DNA from: Pontivivens sp032464575
GTDB taxonomy: Bacteria; Pseudomonadota; Alphaproteobacteria; Rhodobacterales; Rhodobacteraceae
Assembly: GCA_032464575.1 (NCBI GenBank)
Contig: JAWDKM010000001.1
Span: 62,001 to 126,000, forward strand
Length of the DNA: 64,000 nucleotides
Direction of reading: 5' to 3'
Positions within the stretch are counted from its first letter, which is position 1. Every line of letters starts with the position of its first letter. The position numbers were made by a program, and so were the translations under genes. The notes under the pieces were generated by a model. It saw nothing but the letters and a program-made list of their open reading frames with translations. It was not told the origin of the DNA and made no database searches. This document shows, piece by piece, positions 53,310 to 63,244 of the stretch.

Positions 53310-56300
53310 ATGGCGACGCTTCTTCTGGCGGCCGCGGGCTCTGCTGTTGGCGGGGCGATCGGCGGCACTGTGCTCGGCATCGGCTCGGCGGTGATCGGGC
53401 AGGCGGTGGGTGCGACCATCGGCGGGCTGATCGACCAGCGGGCGATGGGGGGTGGCTCGGCCACCGTGGAGACCGGCAGGCTCGACACCTATCGCGTGCA
53501 GGGCGCGGAGGAGGGCACGGCCCTGCCTTACATCGCGGGGCGCGTGCGGCTGCCGGGACAGATGATCTGGTCGACGAAGTTCCTGGAGACGGTGACGACG
53601 ACCAAGACGACCACTTCCGGCGGGAAGGGGTCGCGCAGCCGCAAGAAGACCACGACGACGCAGAAGAGCTATTCCTACTCGGTGAGCTTTGCCGTGGCGC
53701 TGTGCGAGGGCGAGGTGGCGCGGATCGGGCGGATCTGGGCGGATGGCAAGTTGGTCGATCAGCGCGCGACCGAAATCCGGTTCCATCCCGGTTCCGAGGA
53801 TCAGGCGCCCGATCCGCTGATCGCCGCCGTCGAGGGTGCTGCCGAGGCGCCGGCCTATCGCGGGACGGCCTATCTGGTCTTCGACCGGCTGGAGCTGGGG
53901 CGCTACGGCAACCGGATCCCGCAGATCAACGTGGAGGTCTTCCGCCAGCCGGCGGTCGACGGCCCGCGCCTGCGTGATCGTGTGGAGGCCGTGGCGCTGA
54001 TCCCCGGGACGGGGGAATACGCGCTCGCGAGCGCGCCGGTGAACCTGGTGCACGGGGCGGGGCGCTATGCGACGGCCAACGTGAACAGCGAGAGCGGGCA
54101 AACGGACTTCGTGACCTCGCTCGATCACCTGCAGGGGCAGTTTCCGGGCACGCGCAGCTCGCTTCTGGTGGCGAGCTGGTTCGGTGACGACCTGCGCGCG
54201 GGCCGGTGCGCCGTCGCGCCCAAGGTGGAGCAGCGCGGCTCGGACGGGGACCGGATGCCCTGGCGGGTGAGTGGGATCGCCCGCGGGTCGGCCGGGGTGA
54301 TCAGCACGACCGACGGGCGGGTGAACTACGGCGGCACACCGGCGGACGGCGCGGTGATCGAGGCGATCGGGACGCTGAGGGCGCGCGGGGTGGCGGTGAC
54401 GTTCTACCCGTTCCTGCTGATGGACATCCCGCGCGGCAACGGCCGCGCCGACCCCTATGGCGGCGACGAGCAGGGAGCGTTTCCGTGGCGGGGACGCATC
54501 ATCGCGGAGGCCGACGGTACTGCGGGCGCGGCGGCGGAGATCGCGGCCTTCTTCGGCGCGGCTGAGCCCGGGCAGTTCTCCGGCGGGACGCAGCCGGTCT
54601 ATACCGGGCCGACGAACGGGGGCTACCGGCGGTTCATCCTGCACTACGCGCATCTGTGCGCGCGGGCGGGCGGGGTCGAGGCGTTCTGCATCGGGTCGGA
54701 GATGCGCACGCTCCTTCAGACGCGCGACGCGGACGGCAGCTATCCGGCGGTGGCGGAGATGGTGCGGCTGGCGGCGGATGTGCGGAGCATCCTGGGGCCA
54801 GACGTGAAGATCTCCTACGCCGCGGACTGGTCGGAGTATTTCGGGCATCAGCCCGCTGATGGGTCGGGCGACGTGTTCTACCACCTCGATCCGCTATGGG
54901 CCGATGCCAACATCGATTTCGTGGCCATCGACAACTACATGCCGCTGTCCGACTGGCGTGACGGGGACGATCACCTCGACCTGGCCGCGGGCTTCCGGGC
55001 GATCCACGATCCGGCGTACCTCGCGGCGAATGTCGAGGGGGGCGAGGGGTACGACTGGTACTACGCCTCGGACGCGGATCGGGCGGCGCAGGTGCGCACG
55101 CCGATCACGGACGGGGCGTATGGGGACGACCACGTCTTCCGCTACAAGGACCTGCGCAACTGGTGGGGCCGGCCGCATTTCGACCGGCCCGGCGGCGTAC
55201 GCAATGCGGAGCAGACTGCCTGGATGCCGCGTTCTAAGCCGATCTGGTTCACGGAGTTCGGCTGCCCGGCGGTGGACAAGGGCACGAACCAGCCGAACGT
55301 GTTCCTCGACGAGAAGTCGAGCGAGAATGCGCTGCCGTATTTCTCGACCGGCGCGCGGGACGATTTCATCCAGTATCGCTATCTCGATGCCGTCCTGAGC
55401 TATTGGGCGGAGGACGGGCGCAATCCGGTCTCCGAGATCTATGACGGGCCGATGCTGCGGCTCGACCGCTGCCATGTCTGGGCCTGGGACACGCGGCCCT
55501 GGCCGGAGTTTCCGAACCGGCTGAGCCTGTGGTCGGACGGGGTGAATTACGGGCGGGGGCACTGGATCTCCGGCCGGTTGGAGATGGCGACGCTGGCCGA
55601 TGTGACCGAGGAGGTCTGCGCGCGCTCCGGCGTGACGGAGGTCGACGTGTCAGGCCTGCATGGCGGTGTCGGCGGGATCGAGATGCGGGACGGGCAGTCG
55701 GCGCGTTCGGGGCTTCAGCCGCTGATGCTCGCATTCGGGTTCGACGCGGTGGAGCGGGACGGGCGGCTCGTCTTCGTCACGCGGACGGGGCATGAGACTG
55801 CGGACCTTCGGTCGGCGGATCTCGCGCTGGTCGAGGAGGAGGGCGCCGGACCGGTGCTGAGCCGCGGGGCGGAGGGCGAGCAGCCCGACCGGGTGCGGCT
55901 GCGCTACATCGAGATCGACCACGATTACCAGCGCGGGGCGGCGGAGGCGCTCGACAGCTTCGCGCCGCCGATGCGGGCGGAGACCTCCGAGGTGCCGCTG
56001 GCGCTGCATACCGGGCAGGCGCAGGGCATCGCGGAGCGGCTGCTCGATGAGGGTCGGATCGCGCGCGATGGGGCGAAGCTGTCGCTGCCGCCCTCGCGGA
56101 TCGGGCTGGAGCCGGGGGACGTGGTGCGGCTGGACGCCGGGCTCTTCCGCCTCGATCGGATCGAGGAAGCGGGGGTACGCGGGCTGGAGGGGACGCGGGT
56201 CGATCCCGCGGTCTACGTGCCGGCCTACCATCCGGGGCACCTGTTCGACGGGCCGGGGCCGCACGAGGTGGGGCCGGTGCTGTTCGAGCTGATGGACCTG

Positions 56301-57182
56301 CCGCTGCTGAACGGGGACGAGGTGGAGCATGCGCCCTACCTCGCGGCCACGTCGGAACCGTGGCCGGGGGCGGCCGCCGCTTATATCTCGTCAAGTTCGA
56401 GGGGGTTCGAGCTGGCCGCGCAGGTGACGCAGGCCGCGGTGATGGGCACACTCGCCACGCCGCTGGCCGCAGCACCGGCCGGGCAATGGAGCGCGGGCTG
56501 CGAGATCGAGCTCGTCACCGGCGAACTGGAGGCGCGGTCGGGGGCGGATGTGCTCGATGGCGCGAACGCGGCGGCGCTGCGCAACGGCGTGGGCGACTGG
56601 GAGGTGATCCAGTTCCGCGACGCGACGCTGGTGGCACCGGACCGCTGGCGGATCGGCGGACTGTTGCGCGGGCAGGCGGGGACGGAGTTCGTCATTCCCG
56701 CAAGCTGGGCGGCGGGCACGCGGTTCGTCCTACTCGATGACGCGGCGGAACAGCTCGACCTGCCGCTGTCGGCCCGGGGGCTGGAGCGCCAGCTGCGCGT
56801 CGGTCCGGCCGCGCGAGCGGTCGATGACGAGAGCTATGTCGCGGTGAGCGAGGTGTTCGAGGGCGTGGGCCTGCGGCCCTATGCGCCGGTGCATCTGCGC
56901 GCCCGGCGGACCGGGGGCGACCTTGAGGTGCAATGGATCCGGCGGACCCGGATCGATGGCGATCTCTGGGGCGCCGGGGAGGTTCCGCTCTCCGAGGAAC
57001 GGGAGGCGTATCTCGTGCAGATCGTGAAGGACGGCGTGGTGGCGCTGTCGCGCGAGGTCGGGACGCCTCTCACCCTGCTGGCGGCGGGCGACCTGCCGCC
57101 CGCGCCATTCGACATCACCGTTTCCCAGATCTCGGCCCGGTTCGGGCCCGGAGCCCAGCAAAGGATGACCTGGAATGACTGA
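53310..57182 (+). CDS. GTA gp15, megatron host-specificity protein
   Basis: 1290-residue tail-tip protein. A hydrophobic Gly/Ala-rich N-terminus (about 1-50) could be membrane-interacting. A gpJ-like hub domain follows (about 60-260). A glycoside-hydrolase-like TIM barrel domain (about 340-770, NVEGGEGYDWYYASDADRAA, then PIWFTEFGCPAVDKGTNQPN) probably acts on envelope glycans. Beta-rich phage tail domains run to the end. A basic Thr/Lys stretch (about 92-112) is unusual. It overlaps the DUF2793 gene by 8 nt. Confidence 0.93.
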   Translation: MATLLLAAAGSAVGGAIGGTVLGIGSAVIGQAVGATIGGLIDQRAMGGGSATVETGRLDTYRVQGAEEGTALPYIAGRVRLPGQMIWSTKFLETVTTTKTTTSGGKGSRSRKKTTTTQKSYSYSVSFAVALCEGEVARIGRIWADGKLVDQRATEIRFHPGSEDQAPDPLIAAVEGAAEAPAYRGTAYLVFDRLELGRYGNRIPQINVEVFRQPAVDGPRLRDRVEAVALIPGTGEYALASAPVNLVHGAGRYATANVNSESGQTDFVTSLDHLQGQFPGTRSSLLVASWFGDDLRAGRCAVAPKVEQRGSDGDRMPWRVSGIARGSAGVISTTDGRVNYGGTPADGAVIEAIGTLRARGVAVTFYPFLLMDIPRGNGRADPYGGDEQGAFPWRGRIIAEADGTAGAAAEIAAFFGAAEPGQFSGGTQPVYTGPTNGGYRRFILHYAHLCARAGGVEAFCIGSEMRTLLQTRDADGSYPAVAEMVRLAADVRSILGPDVKISYAADWSEYFGHQPADGSGDVFYHLDPLWADANIDFVAIDNYMPLSDWRDGDDHLDLAAGFRAIHDPAYLAANVEGGEGYDWYYASDADRAAQVRTPITDGAYGDDHVFRYKDLRNWWGRPHFDRPGGVRNAEQTAWMPRSKPIWFTEFGCPAVDKGTNQPNVFLDEKSSENALPYFSTGARDDFIQYRYLDAVLSYWAEDGRNPVSEIYDGPMLRLDRCHVWAWDTRPWPEFPNRLSLWSDGVNYGRGHWISGRLEMATLADVTEEVCARSGVTEVDVSGLHGGVGGIEMRDGQSARSGLQPLMLAFGFDAVERDGRLVFVTRTGHETADLRSADLALVEEEGAGPVLSRGAEGEQPDRVRLRYIEIDHDYQRGAAEALDSFAPPMRAETSEVPLALHTGQAQGIAERLLDEGRIARDGAKLSLPPSRIGLEPGDVVRLDAGLFRLDRIEEAGVRGLEGTRVDPAVYVPAYHPGHLFDGPGPHEVGPVLFELMDLPLLNGDEVEHAPYLAATSEPWPGAAAAYISSSSRGFELAAQVTQAAVMGTLATPLAAAPAGQWSAGCEIELVTGELEARSGADVLDGANAAALRNGVGDWEVIQFRDATLVAPDRWRIGGLLRGQAGTEFVIPASWAAGTRFVLLDDAAEQLDLPLSARGLERQLRVGPAARAVDDESYVAVSEVFEGVGLRPYAPVHLRARRTGGDLEVQWIRRTRIDGDLWGAGEVPLSEEREAYLVQIVKDGVVALSREVGTPLTLLAAGDLPPAPFDITVSQISARFGPGAQQRMTWND

Positions 57183-57897
57183 GACCGCGAAACTCGGCCT
57201 GCCGCTCGTTCAGGCGGCGCAGGCGCAGAAGCACGTGACGGTGAACGAGGCGCTGGCGCGGGTCGACGCGATGACCCAGCTTCGGCTCGTAACCGTCACG
57301 GATCCGACGCCGCCGGCGGCGCCGGCGGATGGCGATTGCCATGCGGTGCCCGCAGGAGCGGCCGGTGATTGGGCCGGAGAAGACGGGCGCGTCGCGGTTG
57401 CGAGCGCGGGCCTCTGGTCCTTCGTCACTCCGCAGGAGGGCTGGCGTGCGTGGGATGCGGCCGCGCAGGCGGCGCTTCGCCATGACGGCACGGGTTGGCG
57501 GGCCGAGGATGCGGCCGTGACGGCGGGCGGGGCGGCGACGCGCCTGCGCGTGGTGGAGGTCGATCACGCCATCGGCGCGGGCGAGGCGGTGAGCACCGTC
57601 GCGGGCCTCATTCCCGGTCCGTCGCAGGTCGTCGGCGTGACCGGGCGCGTGATCGATGCGCTGACGGGCACGGGGCTGACGGGATGGCGGCTCGGCGTTG
57701 CAGGGTCGGACAACCGCTACGGTTCGTCGCTGGGGCCGGACCTCAATTCGTATGTTCTGGGCTTCACGGGGCAGCCGGTCACGTACTGGTCCGCGGAGGA
57801 CCTGATCCTGACGCCGGAGGGTGCGGCGAGTTTCGACGGCGGGACCGTGCGGCTGGCGGTCCACCTCACGGAACTGGTTCCGCCGGCCGCGATCTGA
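57175..57897 (+). CDS. DUF2793 protein, putative GTA tail fibre
   Basis: 240-residue protein. N-terminal DUF2793 region (about 1-90; LGLPLVQAAQAQKHVTVNEA, then LARVDAMTQL). The C-terminal half (about 125-230) looks like a carbohydrate-binding or fibre domain (GSDNRYGSSLGPDLNSYVLG). Commonly found last in GTA clusters; likely a receptor-binding fibre. The start overlaps gp15. Confidence 0.82.
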   Translation: MTETAKLGLPLVQAAQAQKHVTVNEALARVDAMTQLRLVTVTDPTPPAAPADGDCHAVPAGAAGDWAGEDGRVAVASAGLWSFVTPQEGWRAWDAAAQAALRHDGTGWRAEDAAVTAGGAATRLRVVEVDHAIGAGEAVSTVAGLIPGPSQVVGVTGRVIDALTGTGLTGWRLGVAGSDNRYGSSLGPDLNSYVLGFTGQPVTYWSAEDLILTPEGAASFDGGTVRLAVHLTELVPPAAI

Positions 57898-57981
57898 GGG
57901 GCGCGCTTCGCAGACGGCGCTTGATTTCCGACCGCGAAGGGCCGATGTCAATCGGACTGGCCGCGAAAGGAGAGCTTCGCC

Positions 57982-58797
57982 ATGGCGCAGCCGTCTGTTT
58001 CCGCATCCGTGACCGGGATCGATCCGGTCTGGTCCCAGATCACCGACGAGGCGCACAAGATGTGCGTGGACGAACCGCGGCTTGCGGGGCTGGTCCATGC
58101 GAGCGTGCTGACGCGCCGGAACTTCGAGGATGCGCTGTCCTACCGGCTGGGGCAGAAGCTCGCCTCGGGGGAGATGACCGAGGGGCTGGTGCGCGAGATC
58201 TTCTCCGAGGCCCACGCGGCGGATCCCAAGCTGGGGCGGGCGGCACGGGCCGATGCGGTCGCGGTCTACGAGCGCGATCCGGCCTGCCATCGCCTGATCC
58301 AGCCGCTGATGTTCTTCAAGGGTTTCCAGGCGCTTCAGGCCTACCGGATTGCGCGGCACCTTTGGGAGCGGGGGCGCTGCGACATGGCGTACTTCCTGCA
58401 GATGCGCACGTCCGAGATCTTCGGCGTCGACATCCATCCCGGCGCGCGCGTCGGGCAGGGGATCATGATCGACCACGCGCATTCCGTCGTGATCGGCGAG
58501 ACGGCGGTGGTGGGCGACAACGTCTCCATGCTGCATTCGGTGACGCTGGGCGGTACGGGCAAGGAGGACGGGGACCGGCATCCCAAGATCGGCGACGGTG
58601 TGCTGATCGGCGCGGGGGCAGCGGTGCTCGGCAACATCACTGTGGGCCATTGCAGCCGGATCGCCGCGGGCTCCGTCGTGCTGGAGGCGGTGCCGCCGTG
58701 CAAGACCGTGGCGGGTGTACCGGCGCGGATCGTGGGCGAGGCCGGGTGCGACCAGCCGGCCCAGTCCATGAACCACCTCCTGATCCAGGGCGACTGA
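57982..58797 (+). CDS. cysE: Serine O-acetyltransferase CysE
   Basis: 271-residue enzyme for the first step of cysteine synthesis from serine. An N-terminal helical domain is followed by left-handed beta-helix hexapeptide repeats. DIHPGARVGQGIMIDHAHSV and the loop GGTGKEDGDRHPKIGDGVLI are characteristic. cysE follows the GTA cluster in R. capsulatus too, which marks the conserved right boundary. Confidence 0.96.
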   Translation: MAQPSVSASVTGIDPVWSQITDEAHKMCVDEPRLAGLVHASVLTRRNFEDALSYRLGQKLASGEMTEGLVREIFSEAHAADPKLGRAARADAVAVYERDPACHRLIQPLMFFKGFQALQAYRIARHLWERGRCDMAYFLQMRTSEIFGVDIHPGARVGQGIMIDHAHSVVIGETAVVGDNVSMLHSVTLGGTGKEDGDRHPKIGDGVLIGAGAAVLGNITVGHCSRIAAGSVVLEAVPPCKTVAGVPARIVGEAGCDQPAQSMNHLLIQGD

Positions 58798-58875
58798 TCG
58801 TCATGGTTTCGTGATTGATGTTGGGCGCGGGCCGGTGAACACTGGCCTGGCCCTCAAATCGATCGCGAGACACCC

Positions 58876-60330
58876 ATGACACGCCTTTCCCCGACACTTT
58901 GCCTTGCCCCGCTCCTGCTGGCCACGCAGGCCGCGGCGGAGGTCACGCCGCAGGACGTGCTCGCGCATCTGCTCTTGCAGTTCGAGACGACGGGCGAGGC
59001 GCGCTACGAGACCGCGGAGCGGGCCGATGGCGGTATCACCCTGTCGGCCCTGTTCGTCGACGTGCCGGATGCGGACGTGTCGGTGGACATGTCCGATCTG
59101 GTGTTCGAGATCATGCCAATCGACGATCCGGACTACGACGTGGAACTCGTGCTTCCGGAGGAAGTGGCCATCGTGATCTCGTCCCCCGAACTGGGCGAGC
59201 CGCTGACGATGACGATGCTGACAAGCGGCCTGCGCCAGGTCTTCGGCGGCGCGCCGGAGGCGATTGTCGCGCTGGCGGAGGCGGAGGGCATGGACTTTTC
59301 CTTCGACTTCCAGGATGCGCTCGAGAGCGAGTTCGACAGCATGGCCATGACGGCGTTCGTGAGCGATATGCGCTCGCTCACCCGATATGGCGGGGCGCTG
59401 GGCCCGCATGATTTCGAGCTCAGTGCCGGCCGGATCGGGTTCAAGCAGGACATGGGCGACGGTGGCGGCACGACCGTCAGCGTCAACTTCGGTTATGACG
59501 GCACGGTGGCGACCGGGGTGGTGAGCGGCCCGATGCTGCTGTCCGCCAGCCAGACGATCACGGAGACGGACCGGCTGGAGCTGGACATGTCGGCCGAGCG
59601 CTCGCGAACGCTGATCAGCGGCACCGAGGGCGGTACGGAATGGCGGCTCGACATGTCGGGAGGTGCGACCGAGCTGGAGATGGCGATCAGCGAAGGCACG
59701 TTTTCCTATAGCGGGCGTTCCGACGACGCGCGGATGAAGTTCGCCTCCCGCGGGCTGCCGGTGCCGCCGATCGAGGCGACGCTCGGGGCCGTCGAGGCGG
59801 AGATGGTCTTTCCCTTTACCGAGGGCGAGGGGGCGTCCGACGCGGGGCTGCGCCTTCGGCTCGATGAACTCGATCTGGCCGAACACCTGTGGGACCTGTT
59901 CGATCCGCAGGGCGTGATCACGCGGGAGCCGCTGAGCTTCGTCGTGGACGTGGACAGCAGGCTGACCATGGCGGCGAACATGTTCGACCCCGAGCAGATC
60001 GAGATGGCCCAGCCGCCGCAGATGGAGAGCGCGTCGGTCAACGAACTGCGGGTGACGATGGCGGGCGCGGCCGTGGAGGCGGCTGGCGATTTCCGGTTCG
60101 ATCCGGTGACGCAGGTGCCGGTTGGATCGCTCGATGTCGAGGCGATCGGGATCAACACACTCTTGGAGAACCTGAGCCAGATCGGGTTGCTGGGGCCGGA
60201 CCAGGTGATGCCGGCACGTATGATGCTGGGCCTCTTCGCGGTGCCGGGCAACGGGCCGGACACATACACCTCGCGGATCGAGGCGCTGGAGGACGGTCGG
60301 GTCCTGGCGAACGGGATGCCGCTCGAGTGA
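58876..60330 (+). CDS. DUF2125 domain secreted protein
   Basis: 484 residues with a signal peptide (about 1-21, ending AAAE) and a long beta-rich body. C-terminal DUF2125-like features: VGSLDVEAIGINTLLENL and MMLGLFAVPGNGPDTYTSRI. Function unknown; AsmA-like fold and envelope lipid role are possible. Convergent with the pdh genes across a shared terminator. Confidence 0.75.
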   Translation: MTRLSPTLCLAPLLLATQAAAEVTPQDVLAHLLLQFETTGEARYETAERADGGITLSALFVDVPDADVSVDMSDLVFEIMPIDDPDYDVELVLPEEVAIVISSPELGEPLTMTMLTSGLRQVFGGAPEAIVALAEAEGMDFSFDFQDALESEFDSMAMTAFVSDMRSLTRYGGALGPHDFELSAGRIGFKQDMGDGGGTTVSVNFGYDGTVATGVVSGPMLLSASQTITETDRLELDMSAERSRTLISGTEGGTEWRLDMSGGATELEMAISEGTFSYSGRSDDARMKFASRGLPVPPIEATLGAVEAEMVFPFTEGEGASDAGLRLRLDELDLAEHLWDLFDPQGVITREPLSFVVDVDSRLTMAANMFDPEQIEMAQPPQMESASVNELRVTMAGAAVEAAGDFRFDPVTQVPVGSLDVEAIGINTLLENLSQIGLLGPDQVMPARMMLGLFAVPGNGPDTYTSRIEALEDGRVLANGMPLE

Positions 60331-60337
60331 TGTGAAG

Positions 60338-60364
60338 AAGGCCGGGCAACGGCCCGGCCTTTCT
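60338..60364. terminator. Bidirectional terminator between DUF2125 gene and pdhC
   Basis: Stem AAGGCCGGG/CCCGGCCTT with a CAACGG-type loop followed by TTTCTTG, eight bases after the DUF2125 stop and 18 before the pdhC stop. Confidence 0.8.
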
Positions 60365-60381
60365 TGCTTTTCAGGGATGCG

Positions 60382-61737
60382 TCAGGCGAGCATTCCGATC
60401 GGATCCTCGAGGTTGGCCTTGATCGCGGCTAGGAACTCCGCCCCGAGCGCCCCGTCGATGACCCGGTGATCGACGCTGAGCGTGACGCTCATCACCGTCG
60501 CGGTGGTAAGCTCGCCATCGTCGCCCACGACCGGTTTCTTCAGCCCCGCACCGACCGCGAGGATCGAGGCGTGCGGCGGATTGATGACCGCGTCGAAATT
60601 CTCGATCCCCATCATGCCTAGGTTGGAGATCGCGAAGCTGCCGCCCTGGTATTCATGCGGCGCGAGCTTGCGGTCGCGGGCGCGCGTGGCGAGGTCCTTC
60701 ATCTCCGACGACAGGGTGCTGAGCGTCTTGGTGTCCGCATCGCGGATGACGGGGGTGAAGAGCCCGCCCTCGATGGCCACCGCAACGGCGACGTCGGACG
60801 GTTTCAGCTTCAGGATGCGGTCACCGGCCCAGACCGCGTTGCAGTCGGGAACCTCCTGCAGGGCATTCGCGCAGGCTTTGATGATGAAGTCGTTGACCGA
60901 GAGCTTCACGCCCTTCGCCTCCAGCCCCTTGTTGAGCTGGGAGCGGAACTTCAGCAGCGCATCGAGGTGGATGTCGCGGCGCAGGTAGAAGTGCGGGACG
61001 GTCTGCTTCGCTTCGGAGAGGCGCGCGGCGATGGTCTTGCGCATCCCGTCGAGCTTCATCTCCTCCACTTCGCGGTCGGCATACATCTTGGCGACCGTGT
61101 CGTAGCCCATGCCCTGCGCCGGGGCTGCGGCCGGGGCCGCCTGCGGGGCAGGGGCGTCGGCCTTCGCCGGGGCGGCGGCCTGCGGCTGCGCGTTCTCCAC
61201 ATCCGCTTTCACGACGCGCCCCTTGGGACCTGAACCCTTGATCTGGCCGAGATCGAGGCCCCTGTCCTTCGCGATCCGACGCGCGAGGGGCGAGGCGAAG
61301 ACGCGCTCGCCATCCGCCCGGTTGGGCGCCGGAGCGGCACCGCCCGCATCCGACGGGGCGGCATGGTCGAGGCCGTTGCCGCGGCCATGGCCCTTGGCCG
61401 GTTCGGTGGCCTCCGACGCTTCGGCCGGGGCCACATTGCTGGACGGCGTCGGCTCGGCGGGAGCCGCCGCACTGCCGATATCGTCGGCGCTCTCCCCGTC
61501 CTCCAGCAGCACGGCGATCGGGTCGTTGACCTTCACGCCTTCGGTCCCCTCGGGCACGATGATCTTGCCGATCTTGCCCTCGTCGACGGCCTCGAACTCC
61601 ATGGTGGCCTTGTCGGTCTCGATCTCCGCGATCACGTCGCCGGAGGAGACCTCGTCCCCCTCCTTCACGTTCCATTTCGCGAGCGTGCCCTCCTCCATGG
61701 TGGGGGAGAGGGCGGGCATCAGGATATTGATGGGCAT
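60382..61737 (-). CDS. pdhC: Dihydrolipoamide acetyltransferase, PDH E2
   Basis: 451-residue E2 core of pyruvate dehydrogenase. One N-terminal lipoyl domain (1-85; Lys43 in ETDKATMEF), an Ala/Pro/Glu linker, the E1/E3-binding domain (about 140-175, ASPLARRIAKDRGLDLGQIK), then the catalytic domain with SVDHRVIDGALG (His424, Asp428). It starts 10 nt after the pdhB stop. Makes acetyl-CoA together with PdhA and PdhB. Confidence 0.96.
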   Translation of the reverse strand: MPINILMPALSPTMEEGTLAKWNVKEGDEVSSGDVIAEIETDKATMEFEAVDEGKIGKIIVPEGTEGVKVNDPIAVLLEDGESADDIGSAAAPAEPTPSSNVAPAEASEATEPAKGHGRGNGLDHAAPSDAGGAAPAPNRADGERVFASPLARRIAKDRGLDLGQIKGSGPKGRVVKADVENAQPQAAAPAKADAPAPQAAPAAAPAQGMGYDTVAKMYADREVEEMKLDGMRKTIAARLSEAKQTVPHFYLRRDIHLDALLKFRSQLNKGLEAKGVKLSVNDFIIKACANALQEVPDCNAVWAGDRILKLKPSDVAVAVAIEGGLFTPVIRDADTKTLSTLSSEMKDLATRARDRKLAPHEYQGGSFAISNLGMMGIENFDAVINPPHASILAVGAGLKKPVVGDDGELTTATVMSVTLSVDHRVIDGALGAEFLAAIKANLEDPIGMLA

Positions 61738-61747
61738 CTCTATCCCC

Positions 61748-63136
61748 TCACTTGTAGGTCACGGCGCGCACGGCATCGATCACCTCCTGGGTGGTCGTGA
61801 GCGCGAGCTTTTCGAGATTGGCGGCGTAGGGCATCGGCACGTCCTTGCCGGTGCAGCTCAGTACCGGCGCGTCGAGATAGTCGAACGCCTCGGCCATGAT
61901 CGTCGCCGCGATGTGGTTAGACATGGACGCGACCGGGAAGCCTTCCTCCACCGTCACGCAGCGGTTGGTCTTCTTCACCGAGCCGATGACCGTCGCCATG
62001 TCGAGGGGGCGCAAGGAGCGCAGGTCGATGACCTCCGCCGAGATCCCCATCTCCTTCAGCGCATCCGCCGCCTCCATCACGTAGGTCATGCCGATACCCC
62101 AGCTCACGAGGGTCACGTCGGTGCCCTCGCGCCAGATCTTCGCCTTGCCGAGCGGAATGGTGAAATCGTCGAGTTCCGGCACGTCGAAGGTCTTGCCGTA
62201 GAGGATCTCGTTCTCGAGGAAGACCACCGGGTTCGGATCGCGGATCGCCGATTTCAGCAGGCCCTTCGCATCGGCCGCCGAATAGGGCTGGACGACCCTG
62301 AGGCCCGGAATGGACGCGTACCACGCCGCGTAGTCCTGACTGTGCTGCGCCGCCACCCGCGCCGCCGCACCGTTGGGGCCGCGGAAGGTGATCGGACAGC
62401 CCATCTGGCCGCCGGACATATAGAGAGTCTTCGCCGCTGAGTTGATGATCTGGTCGATCGCCTGCATGGCGAAGTTGAACGTCATGAACTCCACGATCGG
62501 GTTCAGCCCGCCGAAGGCAGCACCAACGCCGACGCCGGTGAAGCCGTGCTCGGTGATTGGGGTATCGATGACGCGCTTCGCGCCGAACTCGTCGAGCAGG
62601 CCCTGGCTGATCTTGTAGGCGCCCTGGTACTCGGCCACCTCCTCGCCCATCAGGAACACCGTCTCGTCGCGGCGCATCTCCTCGGCCATCGCGTCGCGCA
62701 GCGCCTCGCGCACCGTCTGCGACTTGAAGCTGGTGCCTTCGGGGACGTCCGGCTCCGGCGTCGGCGGCACATCGGCAGCCGGGGCGGCGGAGGCGGGGAC
62801 GGAGGCGTGCTCGACCTCCGCCGGGGCCTCGGCCTGCGGGGCAGGAGCCTCCGCCGGGGCGGCACCGTTCGCCTTGATGTCGTCGGCGCTCTCGCCGTCC
62901 TCCAGGAGCACGGCAATCGGCGTGTTCACCTTCACGCCTTCGCTGCCCTCGGCCACGAGGATCTTGCCGACGACGCCCTCGTCGACGGCCTCGAACTCCA
63001 TTGTGGCCTTGTCGGTCTCGATCTCCGCGATCACGTCGCCGGAGGAGACCTCGTCGCCTTCCTTCACGTTCCACTTCGCCAGCGTGCCTTCCTCCATCGT
63101 CGGGGAAAGGGCGGGCATCAGGATTTCGGTCGCCAT
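61748..63136 (-). CDS. pdhB: Pyruvate dehydrogenase E1 beta with lipoyl domain
   Basis: 462-residue E1 beta. It carries an N-terminal lipoyl domain (1-85, Lys43) almost identical to that of PdhC, and an Ala/Pro linker (about 90-130). The transketolase-like body follows, with REALRDAMAEEMRRDETVFL, GEEVAEYQGAYK and DTPITEHGFTGVGVGAAFGG. Lipoyl-bearing E1 beta is a known alphaproteobacterial arrangement. Confidence 0.95.
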   Translation of the reverse strand: MATEILMPALSPTMEEGTLAKWNVKEGDEVSSGDVIAEIETDKATMEFEAVDEGVVGKILVAEGSEGVKVNTPIAVLLEDGESADDIKANGAAPAEAPAPQAEAPAEVEHASVPASAAPAADVPPTPEPDVPEGTSFKSQTVREALRDAMAEEMRRDETVFLMGEEVAEYQGAYKISQGLLDEFGAKRVIDTPITEHGFTGVGVGAAFGGLNPIVEFMTFNFAMQAIDQIINSAAKTLYMSGGQMGCPITFRGPNGAAARVAAQHSQDYAAWYASIPGLRVVQPYSAADAKGLLKSAIRDPNPVVFLENEILYGKTFDVPELDDFTIPLGKAKIWREGTDVTLVSWGIGMTYVMEAADALKEMGISAEVIDLRSLRPLDMATVIGSVKKTNRCVTVEEGFPVASMSNHIAATIMAEAFDYLDAPVLSCTGKDVPMPYAANLEKLALTTTQEVIDAVRAVTYK

Positions 63137-63244
63137 GTCAGGTTGCTCCCAGGGTCGGACGGGCGGTGACGCAAAGCAGGTCCCGGCCCGGAAGAGAGGG
63201 GGTTGTCTTGCCGAAGACGCGCGCGGCGCGATGCGGAGACGGCA

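Larger units (their letters stand above)
43093..57897 (+). mobile_element. Gene transfer agent (RcGTA-like) structural cluster
   Basis: Seventeen co-oriented genes in the R. capsulatus GTA order (small terminase through megatron, plus DUF2793). GTAs are domesticated phage-like particles that package random host DNA and pass it to relatives. All frames are intact, with the usual short overlaps. There is no integrase, replication gene, lysis gene, repressor or attachment site, which separates it from a prophage. Base composition matches the flanking housekeeping genes, consistent with vertical inheritance. Confidence 0.93.

Noticed and set aside
43093..57897. Active prophage
   Set aside because: No integrase, repressor, replication or lysis genes and no attachment site; gene order and flanking cysE match the gene transfer agent instead.
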